Positions 42,162 to 50,823 of a DNA stretch of 64,000 nt are shown piece by piece (the first letter of the stretch is position 1; each line of letters opens with the position of its first letter). The stretch comes from Actinacidiphila glaucinigra (GTDB lineage Bacteria; Actinomycetota; Actinomycetes; Streptomycetales; Streptomycetaceae). Made by a program: the position numbers and the translations under genes. The notes beneath the pieces are model-generated. The model was given only the letters and a program-made list of their open reading frames with translations, ran no database searches and was not told where the DNA came from. The stretch spans positions 310,001 through 374,000 of the forward strand of contig NZ_FZOF01000004.1 of assembly GCF_900188405.1 (NCBI RefSeq), written 5' to 3'.

Positions 42162-42928
42162 AGGGCCCCCTCGCCGACTCGCTGGGCCGTCGCGGAGGCG
42201 AGGCGTTCCCTGGCCGTCGGGGAGAGCGCGACGAAGGCCGAGGTGAGGAAGAGGTAGGAACCCAGCCCGACGATCAGGGGGAAGAGGAACGCGGTAGCCC
42301 CGGAGCCTGACAGCACGTCCGCCGAGGGCCGGACCCGGACCTGCACGGCGAGCATCCCGGTGTAGTGCATGCTGCTGACCGCCGCGCCCATCACCAGGGA
42401 GGCGCCGGCGACGACCACGGGCCGGTGGATGGTGAGCGCGGCCCAGAGGGCGGCGGTCGCGGCGGCCCAGGCGATGACGACGGAAAGGGCCACGAGCCAC
42501 GGTTCGTAGGACACCGCGCCGTGCAGCCGTACGGCGGCCATGCCCAGGTAGTGCATGCTGGCCACGCCGACACCCGTGGTGAGGCCGCCGATCACGAGGG
42601 CCCGGAAGCGGCCGTCGCCGTAGCCGACGGCGAAGACGCCGAGGCCGACGACCACCATGGCGACGGCGAGGCTGAGGACGGTCAGGGGGACGCTGTAGCG
42701 GATCTCGGTGCCGCTGACGCGGAAGCCGAGCATGGCGACGAAGTGCATCGTCCAGATGCCGGTGCCGAGCGCGCTCGCGGCGGTGATCAGCCAGTTGCGC
42801 CGGGAGCGGCCGGTCGCTGCCAGGGCCCGTACGGTACAGCGCAGTCCGAGCGCCGCGCCGACGCACGCCATGGCGTACGAGAGCAGCGGGGTCAGCCAGC
42901 CGAAGGCGGCGTGGTCGATGTGTCCCAT
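42158..42928 (-). CDS. MHYT-domain membrane sensor
   Basis: 256 residues with seven hydrophobic helices. Three copies of the MHYT motif, IWTMHFVAMLGF, ASMHYLGMAAV and SSMHYTGMLAV, alternate between helices and are thought to bind copper and sense O2, CO or NO. There is no output domain, unlike many MHYT proteins. The gene ends in GTGA overlap with cvnA, so it belongs to the conservon operon and may be a second sensor for the same GTPase pathway. Confidence 0.93.
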   Translation of the reverse strand: MGHIDHAAFGWLTPLLSYAMACVGAALGLRCTVRALAATGRSRRNWLITAASALGTGIWTMHFVAMLGFRVSGTEIRYSVPLTVLSLAVAMVVVGLGVFAVGYGDGRFRALVIGGLTTGVGVASMHYLGMAAVRLHGAVSYEPWLVALSVVIAWAAATAALWAALTIHRPVVVAGASLVMGAAVSSMHYTGMLAVQVRVRPSADVLSGSGATAFLFPLIVGLGSYLFLTSAFVALSPTARERLASATAQRVGEGAL

Positions 42929-43063
42929 GGCCCCGGGACGCTAGTGCGAGGGTGCTCGCACGCTCGGGCCATGACGGAACCCTGCCTTATTTGACAACGT
43001 GCTTTACGGATACCGTTCCCCGGCGATCGCGTGCAGCACGAACCTGCACAAAGGAGTCGGGTT

Positions 43064-43399
43064 TCAGCCACTGCGCGGCGCGTACATGATGATCCCGACG
43101 CCCACCAGGCAGACCAGGGCGCCCGCCACGTCATAGCGGTCGGGCCGGAAGCCGTCCGCCACCATCCCCCACGCGAGCGAGCCCGCGATGAACACCCCGC
43201 CGTAGGCGGCCAGGATGCGGCCGAACTCGGCGTCCGGCTGCAGGGTGGCGACGCACCCGTACAGGCCCAGGGCGATGACCCCGGCCCCGATCCACGCCCA
43301 TCCCCGGTGCTCGCGCAGACCCTGCCAGACCAACCATGCGCCGCCGATCTCCAGCAGCGCGGCGAGCAGGAACAAGCAGACGGAACGGAACGGGATCAT
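43064..43399 (-). CDS. ynfA: YnfA/UPF0060 small membrane protein
   Basis: 111 residues, four membrane helices, the size and motifs of Ynf[61 protein letters not shown]. This is a small-multidrug-resistance-like fold; transport is not proven for the family. It is divergent from the methyltransferase gene. Confidence 0.92.
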   Translation of the reverse strand: MIPFRSVCLFLLAALLEIGGAWLVWQGLREHRGWAWIGAGVIALGLYGCVATLQPDAEFGRILAAYGGVFIAGSLAWGMVADGFRPDRYDVAGALVCLVGVGIIMYAPRSG

Positions 43400-43462
43400 G
43401 CGACCATGATGCCCCGCGTCCCGCGCGCCCCGGGGCGTGCCCCGAACCGGAGGTGGACCGTC

Positions 43463-44062
43463 GTGCACACCGACCCCGCGCAGATCCGCGCGTTCTTCGC
43501 CGCCCGCGCCGCCGACTGGGAGACCCGCTACCCCGACGACGCCCCCGCCTACCGGGCCGGTGTGGCCGAACTGGGCCTGCGGGAGGGCCAGGCGGTCCTC
43601 GACGCGGGCTGCGGCACCGGCCGGGCACTGCCCTTCCTGCGCGCGGCCGTGGGGGTGTCCGGCACGGTCGTCGGCGCCGACCTGACGCCTGAGATGCTCG
43701 CCGCCGCGGCGGGCGCGGGACGCCGGGAACACGGCGCCCTGCTGCTGGCCGACTGCGCCTGGCTGCCGCTGCGCGACGCCACCCTGGACGCCGTCTTCGC
43801 CGCGGGACTGATCGGGCACCTGCCGGACCCGCGGGCCTGTCTGCGCGAGCTGGCCCGGGTCACCCGGCCCGGCGGCCGGCTGGCCCTCTTCCACCCGATC
43901 GGCCGGGCGGCGCTGGCCGCCCGGCAGGGCCGTGAACTCACACCGGACGACCTGCGTGCCGAGCCCAACCTGGGGCCTTTGCTGGAGTCCTCGGGATGGA
44001 CCATGACCTCCTACACGGACACCGACGAACGGTTCCTGGCAATGGCGTCGGCAAAGGCGTAG
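43463..44062 (+). CDS. Class I SAM-dependent methyltransferase
   Basis: 199 residues from GTG 43463, chosen because GGAGGTG (43449-43455) stands 7 bases upstream; ATG 43406 in frame would add 19 residues with no ribosome site. Motif [16 protein letters not shown], post-[11 protein letters not shown], motif [18 protein letters not shown] and motif [22 protein letters not shown] fit a methyltransferase of the UbiE/11 type. Substrate unknown. Confidence 0.85.
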   Translation: MHTDPAQIRAFFAARAADWETRYPDDAPAYRAGVAELGLREGQAVLDAGCGTGRALPFLRAAVGVSGTVVGADLTPEMLAAAAGAGRREHGALLLADCAWLPLRDATLDAVFAAGLIGHLPDPRACLRELARVTRPGGRLALFHPIGRAALAARQGRELTPDDLRAEPNLGPLLESSGWTMTSYTDTDERFLAMASAKA

Positions 44063-44130
44063 CCCGTGTTCGAACGTGAGGCCGTGAACGGCGCCCGGCA
44101 CCCTCGCGCCGGACGCCCCGGCCGCCTCCG

Positions 44131-44149
44131 GCGCCGCCCTGGGCGGCGC
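44131..44149 (+). terminator. Short perfect hairpin after the methyltransferase gene
   Basis: GCGCCGCC (44131-44138), loop CTG, GGCGGCGC (44142-44149). 68 bases after the stop, no U-tract. Could also lie in the leader of the next gene. Confidence 0.35.
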
Positions 44150-44198
44150 GGGCGGTAGCCTGCGGACGTCCGACCGAGGAGAAGCGCGAGGCCGCCCC

Positions 44199-44519
44199 GT
44201 GACCCGAGAGCTCTACAACGTCCGGCTGGTGCCCCGCGAGGGGGACCCGACCCCGCTGACGGACGAGGAGGAGCAGCGCGCGCGGGCCACTCTCTTCAAC
44301 GACCTCGGCCGCGCCGTCTCCGACCGCGGCTGGGTGCGCTTCCCCGCGTACTCGCCCGAGGAACGGCGACGGCTGGTCGACGTGGCCCGCCGACTGGGCG
44401 CGTACTGGGGCACGGAGGTCGGCGTGGAGGCCGAGGACCACTGCTCCATGCGGCTGTTCCTCCCCGGGTACGGCCCGCGGGAGACCGCGGTCACGCCCGC
44501 CGTGGAGGGCCGTAACTGA
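44199..44519 (+). CDS. Hypothetical protein
   Basis: 106 residues from GTG 44199, with GAGG 7 bases upstream. Soluble, charged, no signal. Conserved-looking segments are [22 protein letters not shown] and [29 protein letters not shown] do not recognise the family. It stands alone between the methyltransferase and a strong bidirectional terminator. Confidence 0.6.
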   Translation: MTRELYNVRLVPREGDPTPLTDEEEQRARATLFNDLGRAVSDRGWVRFPAYSPEERRRLVDVARRLGAYWGTEVGVEAEDHCSMRLFLPGYGPRETAVTPAVEGRN

Positions 44520-44530
44520 CGGCCCGCGCC

Positions 44531-44568
44531 GGTCCGGGACCCGGAGCCCGGGCTCCGGGTCCCGGACC
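44531..44568. terminator. Perfect 38-base palindrome, bidirectional terminator
   Basis: The sequence 44531-44568 equals its own reverse complement over all 38 bases (arm begins GGTCCGGGACCCGGAGCC). It sits between two convergent genes, 11 bases after the left stop and 20 before the right one. Confidence 0.85.
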
Positions 44569-44588
44569 CGGTGAGGTCGGCCGACCCC

Positions 44589-44909
44589 TCAGCCTTCCGG
44601 GAGCCCGAGCAGCGACCGGGCGACCGCCCGCGGCGGGACCCCGCGTTCCTGGGCGAGCACCACGACAGCACGCCGGGCGAGTTCACTGATCCCGAACATC
44701 AGCGCCTCCGGGGTGACCCGCGCCGAGGCGGCCTCGAGGGCCTGCTCGTCCCCCTCCACGGAGGCCGCGACATGGGCGGCGGCCGCCTCGAAGAGGTTGC
44801 GCTCCCGGGATGCCCGGCGTGCGGGCTCCGCACCGGGCGGCGGGGCCTTCACGGACCTTACCGGCGGCCGCGCCGCGGTGAACCTCCGGAGCCAGGTGGC
44901 CATCCGCAT
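44589..44909 (-). CDS. Hypothetical protein
   Basis: 106 residues from ATG 44909; GTG 44912 and ATG 44903 are in frame, and AGAGGGG upstream favours 44903-44909. A basic N-terminus (MRMATWLRRFTAARPPVRSVK) precedes a helical Ala/Glu-rich region and SELARRAVVVLAQERGVPPRAVARSLLGL, which could bind DNA or pack as coiled coil. No family recognised. It starts 9 bases after the stop of the upstream gene and is probably in one operon with it. Confidence 0.55.
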   Translation of the reverse strand: MRMATWLRRFTAARPPVRSVKAPPPGAEPARRASRERNLFEAAAAHVAASVEGDEQALEAASARVTPEALMFGISELARRAVVVLAQERGVPPRAVARSLLGLPEG

Positions 44910-44917
44910 CACCCCTC

Positions 44918-45289
44918 TCACCCAGGGGCGTTCCCGCCCGCGGGCAGCCGGAACCCCGGCAGGTCCGGGTCGCCGCTGTCGGCGGTGAGCACGAGGGGGG
45001 CGCCGGGGACGCCGGGCTCCCAGCCGACGGCGAGCGCGTGCTCGACGAGCAGGCGGACGTCGCGCGGCGTCGGGTGGGCGGTGTCGGTGGCGCAGTGTCC
45101 CCACGGACCGGGCTCCGAGGCCGACACCAGATCGGCGAAGAGGGCGCGGCCGCCCGGAGCCGCCACATCCGTCACGCGGACGGAGACGACACGGCGGCAG
45201 GTGCCGTCGGGCTGGTCGGCGTGCCCGATGCGGGCGGTCCACAGGAACTCGCGCCCGTCGAAACGGAGGCGGCGGCGCCGTTTCCTCAT
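44918..45289 (-). CDS. Hypothetical protein
   Basis: 123 residues. RRLRFDGREFLWTARIGHADQPDG, VVSVRVTDVAAPGG and TPRDVRLLVEHALAVGWEPG are well formed, suggesting a small globular protein with one alpha/beta domain. No family recognised. It is divergent from the gene at 45450. Confidence 0.6.
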   Translation of the reverse strand: MRKRRRRLRFDGREFLWTARIGHADQPDGTCRRVVSVRVTDVAAPGGRALFADLVSASEPGPWGHCATDTAHPTPRDVRLLVEHALAVGWEPGVPGAPLVLTADSGDPDLPGFRLPAGGNAPG

Positions 45290-45387
45290 CGCCGGCCGCC
45301 GTGGTGGGCACGGGAGTTGACCATGACGTCAGCGTAGGGGCCGCGGATCCGGCCGCCGAACGGTTTTCCACAGGGCGCGCCCCGGTC

Positions 45388-45417
45388 TCGACGCGGGTGT
45401 TACCGGGTGGTTAGGGT
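45388..45417 (+). promoter_or_regulatory. Promoter candidate for the gene at 45450
   Basis: TCGACG (45388-45393) and TAGGGT (45412-45417) with an 18-base spacer. A ribosome site, GGAGGGGGG, precedes ATG 45450. Confidence 0.45.
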
Positions 45418-45449
45418 GCGCCCACCACTCGGAAATCACTGGAGGGGGG

Positions 45450-46433
45450 ATGCCCGTGTCCGCGACGGACGACGAAGCGCTGTTCGTGCTCACGGCGGCG
45501 ATGCTGACGCCCGCGCAGTTCCCGGGCGTCCTGGCCGACGACTATCCGGCGGCGTGCGCGGAGCTCGGGCTGGATCCGGTGGACGACGGCTACGGCCTCG
45601 TCTTCGGCCAGGACGGGACGGGCGCCCGGTGGACGGTGGCGATCAGCGACACGGCGCTGGTGGCCTGTGCCCTCGCCGCGTGGGACTGCGGGCTGGAGTA
45701 CGACCTGTCCCCCGACGAGCGCTCCGTCGTCGCCGCGCTGCCCGGCTGGCCGCTGCCGGTCGCGGTGGCGGCGCCCGGTGTCCCCGATCCGCACGATCCG
45801 CCGGAGACGGAGGGCGGCCCGCCGCTCTCGCCGCCCGACACCACGACGTGGGGGCCGGCGCAGCGGCGCCTGGGCGCCGACGAGATAGCCCTCCGGTGGC
45901 GGATCTGGCGGGAACAGCTGGAGGCCGGGGGCGAGTCGGAGGCCTCGGACGAAGCCGACGGCTCTGGCGGCGCGGACGCGCTCCCGGAAACCGGCGCGCC
46001 GGACGGAGCGGATCAGGAGTCCACGGCCCCGAAGTCCACGGCCCCGGAGCCCGCCAACCAGGAGACCGCCGGCCAAAAGACCGCCGACCAGGAGCCCGCC
46101 GGCCAAAAGACCGCCGAGAAGAAGCCCGAGGAGCCGTCCGGGGAGGAGACCGGGGCGAACGGCATCCACCCCGGGGTGCGGCGCGCGCTGCAGGCCGCCC
46201 GGGAGTATCTGCGTACGCCCCCGCCGCCCGGCCGCATACGCTCGACCGCCGCCGGCGAGGGCGTCCGCACCCTGCGCGTGGACGGCGAGGACTGGAGCCT
46301 GGTGGCCCGCACCGACGACATCGCCTTTGTGCTGCTCGACGAGGAGCCCGGCGAGGTGCTGCCGGTCGGCCGCGGTCCCGAGCTCCCCGGCCTGCTGGAG
46401 GCCCTGGAGAAACTGGCCGTACGGCCGGCCTGA
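45450..46433 (+). CDS. Hypothetical protein with two domains joined by a repeat linker
   Basis: 327 residues. An N-terminal alpha/beta domain (1-115, DDEALFVLTAAMLTPAQFPGVLADDYPAAC, VAISDTALVACALAAWDCGLEYDLSPDER) is followed by a Glu/Ala/Pro-rich linker (about 150-230) with repeats of NQETAGQKTADQEPAGQKTA, and then a C-terminal domain (HPGVRRALQAAREYLRTPPPPGRIR, WSLVARTDDIAFVLLDEEPG). I do not recognise the family. The C-terminus could be a small ligand- or protein-binding fold; the linker looks like a flexible spacer. Confidence 0.6.
   Translation: MPVSATDDEALFVLTAAMLTPAQFPGVLADDYPAACAELGLDPVDDGYGLVFGQDGTGARWTVAISDTALVACALAAWDCGLEYDLSPDERSVVAALPGWPLPVAVAAPGVPDPHDPPETEGGPPLSPPDTTTWGPAQRRLGADEIALRWRIWREQLEAGGESEASDEADGSGGADALPETGAPDGADQESTAPKSTAPEPANQETAGQKTADQEPAGQKTAEKKPEEPSGEETGANGIHPGVRRALQAAREYLRTPPPPGRIRSTAAGEGVRTLRVDGEDWSLVARTDDIAFVLLDEEPGEVLPVGRGPELPGLLEALEKLAVRPA
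46051..46110 (+). repeat. 30-base tandem repeat in the linker region
   Basis: Two adjacent 30-base units, 46051-46080 and 46081-46110, differ at two positions. The unit keeps the reading frame and encodes ten residues of the low-complexity linker. AAAAG inside it is unusual in this GC-rich DNA. Confidence 0.75.
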
Positions 46434-46451
46434 GCGCGCGCCGAGCGCGGT

Positions 46452-47831
46452 TCAGGCGCCGTTGCCGTCCGCGCGGACCTTGTCGTCGACCTTGCGCGCG
46501 GCGACCAGGACCGGGTCCCACACCGGCGAGAACGGCGGGGCGTAGCCGAGGTCGAGCGCGGTCATCTGCTCGACGGTCATACCCGCGGTGAGCGCCACGG
46601 CGCCGATGTCCACGCGCTTGCCCGCACCCTCGCGGCCGACGATCTGCAGCCCGAGCAGCCGCCCGGTCCGCCGCTCGGCGATGGCCTTGACCGTCATCGG
46701 GGCGGCGCCGGGGTAGTAGCCGGCCCTGCTGGTGGACTCGATGACCGCGGTGACGTACTGCAGCCCGGCGGCCCGGGCCTGGGACTCCTTCAGCCCCGTG
46801 CGGGCGATCTCCAGGTCGCAGACCTTGCTGACGGCCGTGCCCACCACGCCCGGGAAGGTGGCGTAACCGCCGCCGATGTTGGTGCCGATGACCCGGCCCT
46901 GCTTGTTGGCGTGGGTGCCCAGCGGGATGTGCTGCATGCCGCCGGAGACCAGGTTGAGGACCTCCACGCAGTCCCCGCCCGCCCAGATCGCCTCCTCGCC
47001 GCGCACCCGCATCGCGCGGTCGGTGAGCAGCCCGCCGTGCGCGCCGATCGGCAGCCCCGCGTCGCGGGCGAGTCCGGTGTTGGGCGAGACACCGAGACCG
47101 AGCACGACGACGTCCGCCGGGTACTCCCCCACGTCGGTGGCCACGGCGCGGACCCGGCCGTCCGCCCCGGTGAGCACCTCGCGCACCGGGGCTCCGGTGA
47201 CGACGGTGATGCCGAGGCACTCCATGGCCTCCCGCACGAGCCGCCCCATGTCCGGGTCGAGGGTCGCCATGGGCTGCTCGGAGCGTTCCACCAGGGTGAC
47301 CCTCAGCCCGTGCCGCAGCAGGGCCTCCGCCATCTCCACGCCGATGTAGCCGCCGCCGACCACGACGGCGTCCCTCAGGGGCCTCCTGTCGAGGGCCTCG
47401 ATGATGTCCTCGCCGTCGTCGAGGATCTGCACGCCGTACACGCCGTCCGAGTCGATCCCGGGGATCGGGGGCCGCTTGGGCACGGCGCCGGTGGCGATGA
47501 CGAGCTGGTCGTACCCCGTCCACTCCTCCGCCCCGAGGACGTCCCGGGTGCGCACCCGCCCGCGGTCCCGGTCGATCTCGACGACCTCGGTGCCGAGCCG
47601 CACGTCGATGTCGCGGGCACGGTGCTTCTCGGGCGTGCGGGCGATCAGCTTGTCGGGGCCGGTGGCGTCCCCGGCGATCCAGTACGGGATCCCGCACGCC
47701 GAGTACGAGGTGCGGCGCCCGCGTTCGAAGGCGACGACCTCCAGTTCGTCGGGCCCCTTCCTCCTGCGCGCCTGCGACGCCGCCGACATCCCCGCGGCGT
47801 CCCCACCGATGACCACCAGCCGTTCCCTCAT
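46452..47831 (-). CDS. CoA-disulfide-reductase-like FAD/NAD(P) oxidoreductase
   Basis: 459 residues from ATG 47831. FAD motif VVIGGDAAGMSAASQARR, redox Cys46 in TSYSACGIPYW (the single active cysteine of the CoADR/NADH-oxidase branch), NAD motif AVVVGGGYIGVEMAEAL, IWAGGDCVEV, and a C-terminal dimerisation domain (TAGMTVEQMTALDLGYAPPFSPVWDPVLVAARK). It may reduce CoA disulfide or another thiol, or act as NADH oxidase. It is divergent from DUF4032. Confidence 0.85.
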   Translation of the reverse strand: MRERLVVIGGDAAGMSAASQARRRKGPDELEVVAFERGRRTSYSACGIPYWIAGDATGPDKLIARTPEKHRARDIDVRLGTEVVEIDRDRGRVRTRDVLGAEEWTGYDQLVIATGAVPKRPPIPGIDSDGVYGVQILDDGEDIIEALDRRPLRDAVVVGGGYIGVEMAEALLRHGLRVTLVERSEQPMATLDPDMGRLVREAMECLGITVVTGAPVREVLTGADGRVRAVATDVGEYPADVVVLGLGVSPNTGLARDAGLPIGAHGGLLTDRAMRVRGEEAIWAGGDCVEVLNLVSGGMQHIPLGTHANKQGRVIGTNIGGGYATFPGVVGTAVSKVCDLEIARTGLKESQARAAGLQYVTAVIESTSRAGYYPGAAPMTVKAIAERRTGRLLGLQIVGREGAGKRVDIGAVALTAGMTVEQMTALDLGYAPPFSPVWDPVLVAARKVDDKVRADGNGA

Positions 47832-47896
47832 GTCCCGCAGCGTATGCGCCGCCCCGGTGTCCCGCGCGATCACCCCGTTGCCGCAGACTGGGCGCC

Positions 47897-49135
47897 ATGG
47901 ACCTGCAGATCACCGCGACCTCCCCGGACCATCCGGCGACCCTCCTCGACCTGCCGTGGAACGTGCCGCTGGAGGAGTGGCCCGAGGAGCACCTGGTGTC
48001 CCTGCCCCGCGGCATCTCGCGGCACGTCGTCCGCTTCGCCCTGGCCGGCGACGAGGTCGTGGCGGTCAAGGAGGTCGGCGAGTGGGCGGCCGTCCGCGAG
48101 TACGGGCTGCTGCGCGACCTGGACCGCATGGGCATACCCGCGGTCGACGCCCTCGCCGTCGTCACCGGCCGCACCGACGACCGCGGCGAGCCGCTGGAGC
48201 CGGTGCTGATCACCCGCCACCTGGGCGGCTCGCAGCCGTACCGCTCGATGTTCGAGACGACGATGCGCCCGGGCACGGTCAACCGGCTCCTGGACGCGCT
48301 CGCCGTGCTGCTGGTCCGGCTGCACCTGGCGGGCTTCGCCTGGGGCGACTGCTCGCTGTCGAACACCCTCTTCCGGCGGGACGCGGGCGCCTACGCCGCG
48401 TACCTGGTGGACGCCGAGACCGGGCAGATCCAGCCGGCCCTCTCGCGCGGCCAGCGGGAGTACGACATCGAGGTGGCCCGGGTGAACATCGCGGGCGAGC
48501 TGATGGACCTGGAGGCGGGCGGTTCGCTGCACCCGTCGGTGGATCCGGTCACCTTCGGGCAGGCCATCGCGGACCGCTACGAGGAGCTGTGGCACGAGCT
48601 CACCCGCGAGTCGGTGTACCCGGTGGCCAAGCGGCACTACATCGACCGGCGCATCCGGCGGCTGAACGACCTCGGCTTCGACGTCGCGGAGATGCAGATC
48701 CAGAAGTCGCCCGACGGCGACGACGTCACCTTCCTGCCCAAGGTCGTGGACGCCGGGCACCACCAGCGCCAACTGCTCCGCCTCACCGGCCTGGACGCCG
48801 AGGAGAACCAGGCCCGCAGCCTCCTCAACGACCTCGAGACGTGGATGGCCTCCCAGGAGGACTACGCCCCCGGCGACCCGCTGGGCGCCCGTCCCGAGGT
48901 GCTGGCCCACCGGTGGGTGCGCGACATCTTCCGGCCGACGGTCCGCGCCGTGCCGCGCGAGCTGCGCGGCTCGCTTGACACCGCGCAGATCTACCACGAG
49001 CTGCTGGAGCACCGCTGGCTGATGTCGGAGCGGGCGCAGGGTGACGTGGGCCTGGACGCGGCGGTCGAGGACTACATCCACAACGTGCTCCTGGCGTCGC
49101 CGCAGGGGCCCGCCGTTCCCCTGCCGCCGGACTAG
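47897..49135 (+). CDS. DUF4032 kinase-like protein
   Basis: 412 residues from ATG 47897. An LPS-kinase-like N-terminal part has VVAVKEVGEWAAVREYGLL (Lys), AGFAWGDCSLSNTLFRRD (catalytic loop GD....N) and AYLVDAETGQ (metal-binding Asp), all typical of aminoglycoside/choline-kinase-type folds, followed by the DUF4032 domain (RRIRRLNDLGFDVAEMQIQKS). No substrate known. Confidence 0.85.
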   Translation: MDLQITATSPDHPATLLDLPWNVPLEEWPEEHLVSLPRGISRHVVRFALAGDEVVAVKEVGEWAAVREYGLLRDLDRMGIPAVDALAVVTGRTDDRGEPLEPVLITRHLGGSQPYRSMFETTMRPGTVNRLLDALAVLLVRLHLAGFAWGDCSLSNTLFRRDAGAYAAYLVDAETGQIQPALSRGQREYDIEVARVNIAGELMDLEAGGSLHPSVDPVTFGQAIADRYEELWHELTRESVYPVAKRHYIDRRIRRLNDLGFDVAEMQIQKSPDGDDVTFLPKVVDAGHHQRQLLRLTGLDAEENQARSLLNDLETWMASQEDYAPGDPLGARPEVLAHRWVRDIFRPTVRAVPRELRGSLDTAQIYHELLEHRWLMSERAQGDVGLDAAVEDYIHNVLLASPQGPAVPLPPD

Positions 49136-49145
49136 GACCAGGCCG

Positions 49146-49151
49146 TAGTCT
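49146..49151 (+). promoter_or_regulatory. -10 box TAGTCT, leaderless methyltransferase gene
   Basis: TAGTCT is followed by exactly 6 bases and then GTG 49158. No good -35 is visible, and the site is 10 bases after the stop of the DUF4032 gene, so it is weaker evidence. Confidence 0.35.
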
Positions 49152-49157
49152 CGACGG

Positions 49158-49946
49158 GTGACCGACCGGAGTTCGCTGAGGGGCGTCTTCGACGAGGACG
49201 CCGAGCTGTACGACCGGGTCCGCCCGGGGTATCCCGGCGTGCTCTTCGACGACCTGGCCGCGGTGGCGGGCCTCGGTCCCGGCGCGCGTGTGCTGGAGAT
49301 CGGCTGCGGGACGGGGCAGGCCACCGTGCCGCTCGCGGAGCGCGGCTTCCGGGTCACGGCGGTCGAGCTGGGGCCGTCGATGGCGGCGGTCGCCCGGCGC
49401 AGGCTGGCCGGGTTCCCCGGGACCGAGGTGGTCGTCTCCGCCTTCGAGGACTGGCCGCTCCCGGACGAGCCGTTCGACGCCGTCGTCTCGGCCACGGCGT
49501 TCCACTGGGTCGACCCCGCCGTGGCGGTCGTCAAGGCCGCCGACGCGCTGCGTCCCGGCGGGGTGCTGGCCGTCGTCGCCACCCACCACGTGGACGGCGG
49601 CTCCCGGGCCTTCTTCGCGGACGTGCAGGAGTGCTACGAGCGCTTCGACCCGGCGACGCCGCCCGGCCTGCGGCTCCGCGCCGCGGCCCTCGTCCCCGCC
49701 GACAGCGAGGAGACGGACCGCTCCGGGCGCTTCGGGCCGGCCGTCTTCCACCGCTACGAGCGCGAACTGCCGTACACCACGGCCGAGTACCTCAACCTGC
49801 TGCTCAGCTACTCCAACCACCGCGCCCTTCCGGCCGCGCGGCGGGAAGGGCTGCTGGCCTGCATCCGGGCGCTGGCCGACGGCCGATACGGCGGCCGCGT
49901 CGTCAAGCGGTACCTGACGGAACTGCGGATCACCCGGCGTCTGTGA
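49158..49946 (+). CDS. Class I SAM-dependent methyltransferase
   Basis: 262 residues from GTG 49158. LYDRVRPGYPGVLFDDLAAVAGL, motif I VLEIGCGTGQATVPLAERG, FDAVVSATAFHWVDPAVAV and LRPGGVLAVVATHHVDGG match the UbiE/MenG-like group acting on small molecules. Converges on another methyltransferase gene with a 24-base gap. Confidence 0.87.
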   Translation: MTDRSSLRGVFDEDAELYDRVRPGYPGVLFDDLAAVAGLGPGARVLEIGCGTGQATVPLAERGFRVTAVELGPSMAAVARRRLAGFPGTEVVVSAFEDWPLPDEPFDAVVSATAFHWVDPAVAVVKAADALRPGGVLAVVATHHVDGGSRAFFADVQECYERFDPATPPGLRLRAAALVPADSEETDRSGRFGPAVFHRYERELPYTTAEYLNLLLSYSNHRALPAARREGLLACIRALADGRYGGRVVKRYLTELRITRRL

Positions 49947-49970
49947 CCGGCAGGGCCGGGACGACACGGG

Positions 49971-50729
49971 TCAGGTCCGAGTGCCCCCGGGGCCGCGCGT
50001 CGCGGAGATCGTGAGGCGTACGTAGTCCACGACGGGCTCCGGCAGGCGCCCGGCCACGGCGCGGACGAAGGCCTCGTGCTCCTCGGCGGGGAGGCGTTCC
50101 AACTGCCCGCCGAGGACGACGACGGCCAGGTAGGAGAGCAGTTGCGAGCCCGGTTCGAGGCGGGCGGGGTCGGGCGCGAGGGCGACCTCGACGTCGGTGA
50201 ACCCGGCCTCCCGCAGGCGCCGTTCGGTCTCCTGGACGCCCGCGAAGTTCCAGACGGCGGGCTGCGGGCCGAGGACCTCGTCGACGGCGGTGGAGACGCC
50301 GGCGATGTTGCCGCGCCCGCCGCATTCGGCGACGAGGCGTCCGCCGGGGCGCAGGACGCGTGCGACGCCGCGGAAGAGCGCGGCGTGGTCGGGGAGCCAG
50401 TGGAAGGTGGCGACGCTGGTGACGGCGTCCACCGTGCCCGTCACAGGGAGCGGACCGGTGATGTCGGCGTGCACGACCTCGACGCGGTCCAGACGCCCGG
50501 CGAGGCGCTCGCGGAGCCGCTCCAGCATGCGCAGCGAGCCGTCGACGGCGACGACCCGGCCGTGCGGGAGCAGGCCGAGCAGCGCCTCCGAGTCACGTCC
50601 GGTGCCGCAGCCGAGGTCGAGCACCCGCTCGTCACCGCGCGGGGCGAGGCGGTCCAGGGTCCTGCGGCCCCACTGCGCGTGGGGCAGCGGCAGGCTGTCG
50701 TACGTGGTGGCGTCCCATTCCCGCGTCAT
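49971..50729 (-). CDS. Class I SAM-dependent methyltransferase (trans-aconitate-like)
   Basis: 252 residues from ATG 50729. MTREWDATTYDSLPLPHAQWGRRTLDRL, motif I VLDLGCGTGRDSEALL, VDAVTSVATFHWLPDHAALF and LRPGGRLVAECGGRGN are those of the Tam-like family. No close link with the neighbouring methyltransferase beyond a common fold. Confidence 0.86.
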   Translation of the reverse strand: MTREWDATTYDSLPLPHAQWGRRTLDRLAPRGDERVLDLGCGTGRDSEALLGLLPHGRVVAVDGSLRMLERLRERLAGRLDRVEVVHADITGPLPVTGTVDAVTSVATFHWLPDHAALFRGVARVLRPGGRLVAECGGRGNIAGVSTAVDEVLGPQPAVWNFAGVQETERRLREAGFTDVEVALAPDPARLEPGSQLLSYLAVVVLGGQLERLPAEEHEAFVRAVAGRLPEPVVDYVRLTISATRGPGGTRT

Positions 50730-50823
50730 GGCCGCCACGCTAGTCACGGCTGTCCGTCAAGTGATACCCATATCTCACATAGTGGTCAGCGAGAGACACA
50801 CAGACGGCAGCGGAGGAACGCGC

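Noticed and set aside
42991..42996. TTGACA as promoter
   Set aside because: No -10 box at 16-19 bases, and no gene on that strand close enough.
43406..43462. Upstream ATGs for the methyltransferase
   Set aside because: No ribosome site, and the GTG at 43463 has GGAGGTG at proper distance.
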